Source: Andrena cerasifolii (Eukaryota; Arthropoda; Insecta; Hymenoptera; Andrenidae). From it: a stretch of DNA of 64,000 nt. Below, one piece after another: positions 54,101 to 62,830 of the stretch. Within the stretch, counting starts at the first letter, position 1; each line of letters begins with the position of its first letter. Location: positions 20,097,501-20,161,500 of the forward strand of contig NC_135118.1 in NCBI RefSeq assembly GCF_050908995.1, read 5' to 3'. Both the position numbers and the translations under genes were made by a program. The notes under the pieces are model-generated. The model saw only the letters and a program-made list of their open reading frames with translations. It did no database searches and was not told the DNA's origin.

Positions 54101-57100
54101 TTCCTTCAATGTCACTTGGTGGTACTTGACAAAACTCTGAGCCTCGCATCAACTCTTTCAAGTGAAACACTTTTGTCTTCTACTGTTCGGTGCGTTTGAG
54201 ATCGTTCTTCAGTGGAATAAATCATTCAGGGACAGAAGAAATCATTCGGGAAGGCCCTTTGAAAAAAAGCGGCCAGAATGAAAGCGACGACGGATTTCCG
54301 GAGCACCCGGGGATAAGATTCTAAATCTAAATGCGAGCTCGCGGGCAAAATCGGGAAGAGAAAGACGAGACGAGAGGGCTAACCCCTTCTGGAGCACAGA
54401 TGAGAGAGAAAGGTAGCGTGGAAACTAGAGAGATCGGTCCTGGGTTCGTCGACCCGGCAGTTGGGACACAGAAAGACGAGATATGCTTCCATTTTCATCT
54501 TTGGCGGTCCGCCAAAGTTTCGTCTGGACCGATCTCGTCTCCTCTCCTACTGCCATCCGTCAGCGACAATATTTTCTTCATTTTTCTTTATCCATCCTCT
54601 TGTCGGGATCTTCGAGCATACGCGGATAATCGAAGTGGAGCCAAAAAGCCGACGTTCGAGACGTTCTTTATTTCAACAAACACTCATTTTTCACATCTAT
54701 CTTTAGCTTCGCTATGATGTTTTACTGTTCAGGAAATCGGTTCAGGTCTCGCGATAATTCTTGACTTTTTTCTGAAGATCCTCGCAGGAAAGAAGAAAAT
54801 ATAGAATATTCGACGTAGGGTAAACTGCACCAATGCTGACACTGCACTAATCACTGGCACTCCTAATTAAAAAGCCGAATATTAAGAAGTACGAGCTTGC
54901 AAGGTACTTTTTACAATTTCTTAGTTTTCTTTCACTAGGACGCTGCAAAGTCCAGTAGTTGAATTGCACAGTTCACATCTGGCAACACCACAAAAAAGTG
55001 TTAAAGGTAGCGATGGGACAAAAGGGGGAGTTTTAAACGTTTTCTTAAAATTTTGGTAAGGAGTTAGTATATTTTGTCGATTTATAACTAATTGCAAATA
55101 ACGGATTGAAATACAGATTTAATAAGTGTTCTAGGTATTTAATAGTGAATGAAATAGTCTGTTTGAAATGCATCTTTAACTATTTTTTTCTACATAAACA
55201 TTCAGGTGCCATTTGTAGTAGGCTCGCGTCGCGGCAGACACAGCGTTGCCAGAGAAGTGTTGCTACGCGGTTAGTCGGGAGAACTGCGCGGCTCAGGTAG
55301 TCTGTGTCAAGCCGAGTAGCGAGACACATTATATGTACATCTCTTTTGTAACGAACTCAGAATATATATATATATATCTATTTCACTTTTACCCAACACG
55401 TTGAATCTTTTTAAAATAAAAGACTTAATAGGTTGGTACTCAAGATGTCTTATTTCAATAAGAAATCCATAATCATCGATAATAGCGAAAATTAAAAGCC
55501 ATATAAAAACTTTACAAAAAATATAGACATTCCAATTGGAATTTCTGCTTAGGGTGCCAATCATTGTACATTTTACCGTATATAAATATTTATTTATGTA
55601 CACGGGTTACAATCCTATGGATTACAAAATCAACAATATACAATATAATTAGAAGAATCGTATAGGATCATTAAAAATTAGAAATTAGAAATATCGCAGA
55701 AAGATACTTTAATGCGACCTAATCGCCATCAAAAAAGTTAACCACGCACGAAAGCAAACACGAGATAATTAATTAACTCCCACGATTTGTGTTCCAAAAG
55801 CTTGATACTGACTCCTGAGGAACTCAAATTCGTTGTTAGAACACACTCTCACTACAGACCCCATATACGATCGAGTAATTAATCCAGCCCGCTAAATGCT
55901 GGCAATTACCAGCCACTCATTAAACCTCGCGAGAACAACCACCTCCGTTTTATCATCCTGCGCGAGGCCTCTTCCGCGCGCGCTCCTTGAAAGCACGATG
56001 GATCGAGGGGTACGCGCCACGGTGGAAATAAATCACACCAATCGCCACGAATAAGGCGAGCTATCTCGCTCGACCTATCAAACGATCGCACACGATCGCG
56101 TAGCGCAGCTTCCACCACGGCGGAATCACTTCTCCACCCATAATCGCGGAATCACTCCTCGCCCCGCGACTGCGACGGTGTCAGCAACGATCGGCGAAGT
56201 CTAGCGCGGGTCGCCGGGATGGAAAATCGCGTGTTTTTTTATTGATCAATCTTGTCACGTGCCCGATACGTAGTGTTCGAGCGACTACGTGCCGCGTACT
56301 CGCGGACGTACGTGTGCACAGGAACAGAGAGCGTCTCTGTGTGGGGAATACGCGAGAAGCTGTGCCCTCGGCTGCACGAACTCTTCAACAAACCACGGCA
56401 ATTTCTCTGGAAGGCGTTGGCATGCCGGCGGACACGACGAGCCGTCCGATCGAGATACCCCGCAGAGATAGTATCGCGAAACGAGTTTTAATATCGCCGT
56501 TCGAATCGCGCGAAAAACTGGCCGAAAAAAATTCTGCGGCCAGCCTGGCGCGAAACACTTTACACCCCTGACGCAGTATCTGCGTGCGGAAATTTTCTCC
56601 CTTCGCTACGAGGGTTCTTTCTTTGCCCCGTTGTCGTGGAATATTGACATAGAGTCGAGGCTCGTCTTCTTAATTCTTTAAACTTGCGAATCCACGATGA
56701 GACAAAAATATCGTGTCTCACATGACACTTCAATCTTGCGAGATAATTATTCCTTTATTTTATTCTTTTTCAATTATTCTGTCATTAGTTTCGTGAAATT
56801 AGATGCTTAAGAGACTCTCTCATTTCCATTATTCACCTTCATTCAGTTGCTCCTGAGATTTTTGCCTCGTGATAGAAAAGTCTCACGTAAAGTCTCATCT
56901 TGTTCGCACGAAATACCATCGATGTGGTACCGCAATACTTGTCGCTAGGTATTTCTGGTCACAGAGGGATCCCAGCATCCCAATTGCAGTGAACATAAGT
57001 AACCCCAGCGAAATAAGCGAGGAGAGGGCTTCAACCCTTCGTGAAAATTTCGCGCGCACCTTGCCGTAAAACCTTCGGTATCCCGAAAGTCGTGGCTCGG

Positions 57101-60100
57101 GTGAGGGCCGAAGACGGCCCCAAAGGCGAGGGGGAGCTTAACCTTGAACCCCGGCGATTTCGACGCCGCGTCGAAGCATGAAAAGCATATGCGCGGAACG
57201 TTTCCACGGCGACGATGACAATGAAAACGGATTCCAACGGGGCGACAGAGCCGAGTGAAAGTGAGCTCTGCAACGAGTCGGATTGCACGCGGTGCCGGGC
57301 ATAGTCACGCGTGCAGGCCGCGTGTGTTACGCTCGCAACGCGCGCGTGTCTCTTGGGAGAACGATGGGAACGAGCGGTACGCGACGGAGCACGGCCATAT
57401 TCGGTTGCTCGAAATTAGGACGAGCCGTTCGATCGGACGAGGCTGCTTGAATTCCATCCAACATGGGCCTCCATTTTTTTTCTCGAGGCCCTTCCTTCAA
57501 CGCGTTTCGTGGCGCGTGGGTCGCTAGTGGTCCACGGCTATTGATCCTATACAAAGGTTTCATTAAGCAAAGAAGCATTATCCTTCGACTCGACGTAGAA
57601 ACAAACTGGGGAGAAAGGAAAAGAGGCGACTTGGAGGGATTACAAGCAGTTTTAACTCCCCTGTAATTGAACGTGCGAACGCAAGTTCTTTTTAGCAGTT
57701 TTTGGGATTATATCGAGCACTTTGGATTTCATTGTCGTAGCGCGCGCGCTGAATTAGCGGACACTGTACAACTAGGAAATGGAATGAGACTACGCCAGGT
57801 GACACGCTTACGCAGGTCGAACGCGTCGAACTCTCCGACTTTTGCGAAACGAGGAAAGCTCGTTCGCGATGGCAGGACAGCCGAGGCGATCTTTTTATGG
57901 GCAGAGTTTTGCAACCTCGTTTACTTTGATCCCCGCGATACGTCCACGCGCCTCGCGAGCGGAGAAACGCGATTCGACACAGAACTTCTGTGAGGAGTAG
58001 TTCCTTTTTAGAGGCTTATAGCAGCTTCGGGATGAATAATTCAAGGCAATGCTTGCCACGATTTCAAAACAGTCGCGCGTAGTTCGGGTTGCGAGTGATT
58101 GTGTTTTTTTTTTAAATGTGTTTATTTTGCCATAAAGAATACGTAACAGTTTTTTTATAAATGCTGATTAGGTATAAACACAGCCGAATTGGCACCTCGT
58201 TTCAATAACAATATATACTAGGTATCAGTCTCTAACGAGCGCTCGTAGTTAAACAAAATATAGGTACTTAATTTTTAATATATGTTAAATTGCACTTAGT
58301 TTGCTTTCCCTATATTTTCAGTGAGCAGTTGTACTGTGTTTTCCCTGGAGAAATCGGCTCTAAACCAGGGAGGCGAGTAATTGCGTCTATTCAACCAAGT
58401 GGGCCGGGATTGAGAGATTGATAAAGAAGAGGACGGGAGATGTATGAAAGTCTCTAAATTGTGAAGATGATTTTAGCTTCTATTGAGCATCAAGTAATCG
58501 GAGATTGTACTTTGCACGATACACTAAAAAGAATTTGCAAATCAAATCCATGGTTTACTTCTGCGCTTCTAACCAGGCCTGGATTAAGACTTCTAGAGGC
58601 CCAAGCACTTAGAAAATTCTGAGGTCCCCTTATACCAGGTGATCGCATCAACGCAATGTACGATTTCTTGGGCATTTCCGATAATTTAGGTAAAAAGTGT
58701 TTCTAACAAAAGTTAGGTTCTAAAATGCAGAAAATTTCTATGGTGCCCCCTTCCTCCTGAAGCTCCAAGCCCCTGCTTAGTTTGCTTATTGGTTGATCCA
58801 GCACTGCTTTTAACGCAGCAAGCTTTATCACCGAATACCTTGCGTAACGAACGTAGTAATATCAACGATGGTAATAGTAATGTAAATAAGGAAACTAATA
58901 ATGTACGACTCAGGGGAAGTAAAAAATCTTCACGCTCCTGGCAACAGCAACTGGAGACGTATTCTATCCGTGGTTGCACGTTCGATGGCGATACTTGAGG
59001 ATGACTGTACCACCTCCGCGGGATCCCGTCTTTGGGCCCTCCACCTTATTCTCCTTTTTTCGTTCCCTTCGGTCCCTTCGGAGGCAGGAGTCAGTGTCGT
59101 AAGGTCGTAGGTACGATACAAGGTGGAGGCGAGGAGGAAGGATCACGCCCGCCGTCTCGTATAATACCGGTTTGTTAGATTACACGAGAACGTACAGAGG
59201 AGATCCGTGCCACGGTAGATCCTCTTCGGATCGACCTGAACGGACCCACCTTTGTACGTCTGCCTACCTGTCTGTCTGCCCGTCCGTCTGGATGCTTGTC
59301 TTTCGGATCGCATGGCTGTGACAGCGTCCATTAAACGGCGTCAATCGTGCCACTCATGGTAAAACACTTTTCATCAAAAGTTCGTGTCTGATTGTATCTT
59401 GCTTATCACTATTGCGTCAACAGTGAGAATCGATTTCTCGAAGGTTCGATTGAAATCGCGGAGACCGCTTTTGGATCAAAAGTAACGGAGCAGTCACGAG
59501 AAGAATCTTTCGTCACTAGAGTTGGTTCGTATATTTTTGAGGCACTTCCTCTCGCGAGAATAATTTTTGAATTTTTATCAATTGACGAGGTGGATGCAGC
59601 AAGGGTTGTAACACAGAAATGATAACAAAATTATGCGGAGGGTAAGGGGACAAACAAGGAATGTCAGAAAACAAATTTATTGAGAAAAAAAGTTTTAATA
59701 CTTTAGGCCATCAGTAGAGAGACAAAGTTCGCTGAACTTAAGGGGCTGTTCCGGTCTAGAGCCTATACAAATAGGCGATCTTTGGGAATTAATTAAAGGA
59801 AAATTACTACATATAATTTAACGCTACTTTTTCCACTGAATTATGGATATCTTAAACTGTAGAAATATTTTTTTGATTTATTAAACGATTTTATTTTATA
59901 ATCAATCATTGCAGGTGGCACTGGGGAGTCTTTAAAGTCGTGGTGTCAAAAAATTCATTCAAATCGCTGGGACCTGTAGCACCTAAACCATTGGTCTGAT
60001 GTAAAAAACAACGACAGATTATTAAAGGACATGAATCACGCTCGTGGACTGACCAGAAAAAAATTAGAATTTTTTTTTTTAGAATATAACGACACTTGAA

Positions 60101-62795
60101 GTTTGAAATCACCTTTTCCCTATATTTTTCGTCCTTTCAACGCCTTTAAAATTTATAAATTTCCATTTTTTTTTAAATTTTATTGATCTATCCACGAACC
60201 AGAAGTACATTCTTCAAAATAAAAAACTTCTGGAGATACAAGTTCCACGGATTTTGAGAACACTGTTTCGAGAAAAACGCGTTTAAAGTTTTACATGCCT
60301 ACTCAAATGCCTATAACTTCGGGAATTTTACGAATTTCAAAAAATCCTTTTAAACACGTATTCCTAAGAGTGAATAATCGAGAAATGAAATAAAAAAATC
60401 GAGTTTTAGACCGGAACCTCCCCTTAACTGTATTGTTCATAACATGAACAATTTATACTCTAATTAGGCATCGATAATTGTTTTACAGCGTTTTAATATC
60501 TTTCAAGTGGAACCCTGCGAAATACTGTAACAAAATAAATGTCTCCTTCTATTACTGTCAAAATAAAGATGTGCGCACAGTAAAGACCTAGGGCTGCTGA
60601 CGTAATGCAAGCTTACACTAATCAAAAATAAGATAGTGCAAGTAGGATTCCTTGTTTTGTTCCAGTGGGGGGTGGTCATCCCCTGTTTTTCCAGTATACC
60701 AAATCTCGTATACTGGAAGATGGAGATGGAGGGTGGACATTCCATGTTTTGCAACGTTGTCTTATGCGAACATTTCCACTTTATAACCCTTTGTGATGCA
60801 ACAGTTCTATGGCTCCAGTTGCCACCAACAAAATACGTCATACATCGCAAAATCACTACAAATGGACATTCCTTGTTTTACCCCTTACCCTTCACATGTT
60901 AAAGATGAAAAGATTTCGCGCTACCCCATAGATATTATTCTAGACTCACCGAAATCTCTATCTTTAAAGGATTTCCCTTTCTCCTTCCCGTTGTTTGCGC
61001 AAAAATCAACAGCTCAGCAGATATTAAACATCGCTCTGAACGAAAGTAAAGGAAACGGTTCTACGTTCTGCAGCAGCGCCTGGCGTGTTTAAAGAGCGCG
61101 GTGATTACGGTACACAGTACAATCAGTAATTACCGCATAAAATTAGTCGATACTTTGTAAACTCCCTCCGACGTTAATTAACAACGCCCCCCTGTAAGCA
61201 GAGCATGTTAATTTGCGAATAACAGAGCGCCGGGATCGCGTCGGAACAATGAGTCATTATTTCGGTCCGAGGATCGGCGAGGAAACGACTCGCTGCTGGA
61301 AATGCAAATGAATATCCACGAGACGTGTAACCGATAATGCTGTGATGTAACCGTGTAACCGGTAATGCCGTGATGTAATATATCAAACCAGTTGTGTATC
61401 GCTGTTATCGCGTGTTGCTACGATAAGATCGTGTGACGGGGGCTGAGCGCGGAGGGGGCGCGAGGATCTGTGGTCCGCTTGGCGAGAGGCGCGTTCGCTA
61501 AATTGCACCGAGGCCCGAAGATCCTTGCACCGACAGATAATCATCCCTATGAGCCGTCGAGCGTACAAATCGCCTCTGTATAAAGCAAATTGCTCAGTTA
61601 CTCGATGGTAACACGCTACGTCTTTCACGGGGGAAGCCGCGACATCTGGGACACGGATTTTGATGAATCTCACATGTGTCGTGGTGCAGATGTACTACAT
61701 CAACATATCTATGTCTTAATGTTGGGTCCAACACTCAAGCGTTTGCAAAATATTAATAAAAAAAAGCAGATTTGTTGCGATGTAAAGCTTAAACGATAGC
61801 AGAGTATTTTTCATTGTTTTATTTCTTAAACGATTTTATTTAGCCTCACTCCTCTGTCTGTTTGTTTGTTTGTTTGGTGCAATCTTGTAACTCAATTTAA
61901 ACCCACTTCCACCAATTCAATAGACTTGGAAATTTGCAGGCTTACGTAGATACGATGAAAATTCAAAATTTAAAAAAAAAACACCCCCTTGAGGGTGCAA
62001 AAATTGCGCCCCCTACAATTTTAATCCATAGCCACAAATCCAATCGATCTGAAATCAGCCTTTCGCGTTCTTCTCGGAAACGACAAAAAGTCGCTGGATT
62101 GCCTAAAGAAGAGTAGCATCGTGATTTCCATAAATACAGAATTTACCGAGAAACTGTCCTCCACGTATAAATAGTTCAATTCTGCAAGCTTTATTTAATC
62201 GCAAAACTCGAACACTAAAAAGTACACAACAAACAAAATATATAAAAAAAAAATTGTAAGTTAAACGATTTTATTTAATTTGGTAAAAAAATGCAGTACA
62301 AACTAAAAAAGAATTATTTTCTCTTACTACAATTAGGTACAACGGTGATATGTTACTTCGAATAAAATCGTGGGGCTGGATATTTCATTACAAAATACGA
62401 ATCAACTTAATACAGAATGAAGCGTCGAAATGAGCGATGGAAAGCGATGAAATATCCTGCCCCTGCGTGGACTTTAACTGCGATCTTCCACGTCGAAGAC
62501 GTAACGCGGAGGAATCTCTAGGAGGAAGTATAACACATCGTACGTTAGCGACCGATTGCGAGCTAATCTCTTTACGGTTCAGACTTCAGATGAGGAAATT
62601 GTCAGAGTTAAGAGTAATGCTGGGGTATCAGTGGTGTGTGATTTTCCGAGATTGTAGTGAATCCGTGTAATAAGTGTACGCAGGCGTCCAGGATTATAGG
62701 TGTGTAGTAGTCGTAACTGGACGATGGAGCTTATGACAAGAAAGTGCCCTAACCAGAAATAATCTGAAAATTACAACTTTGTTGTCACGTAATCG

Positions 62796-62830
<35 letters not shown>

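Noticed and set aside
56242..57993. Several 60-110 codon frames on both strands
   Set aside because: Same CpG-rich, arginine-rich character; no domain, no conserved start context, and they overlap each other.
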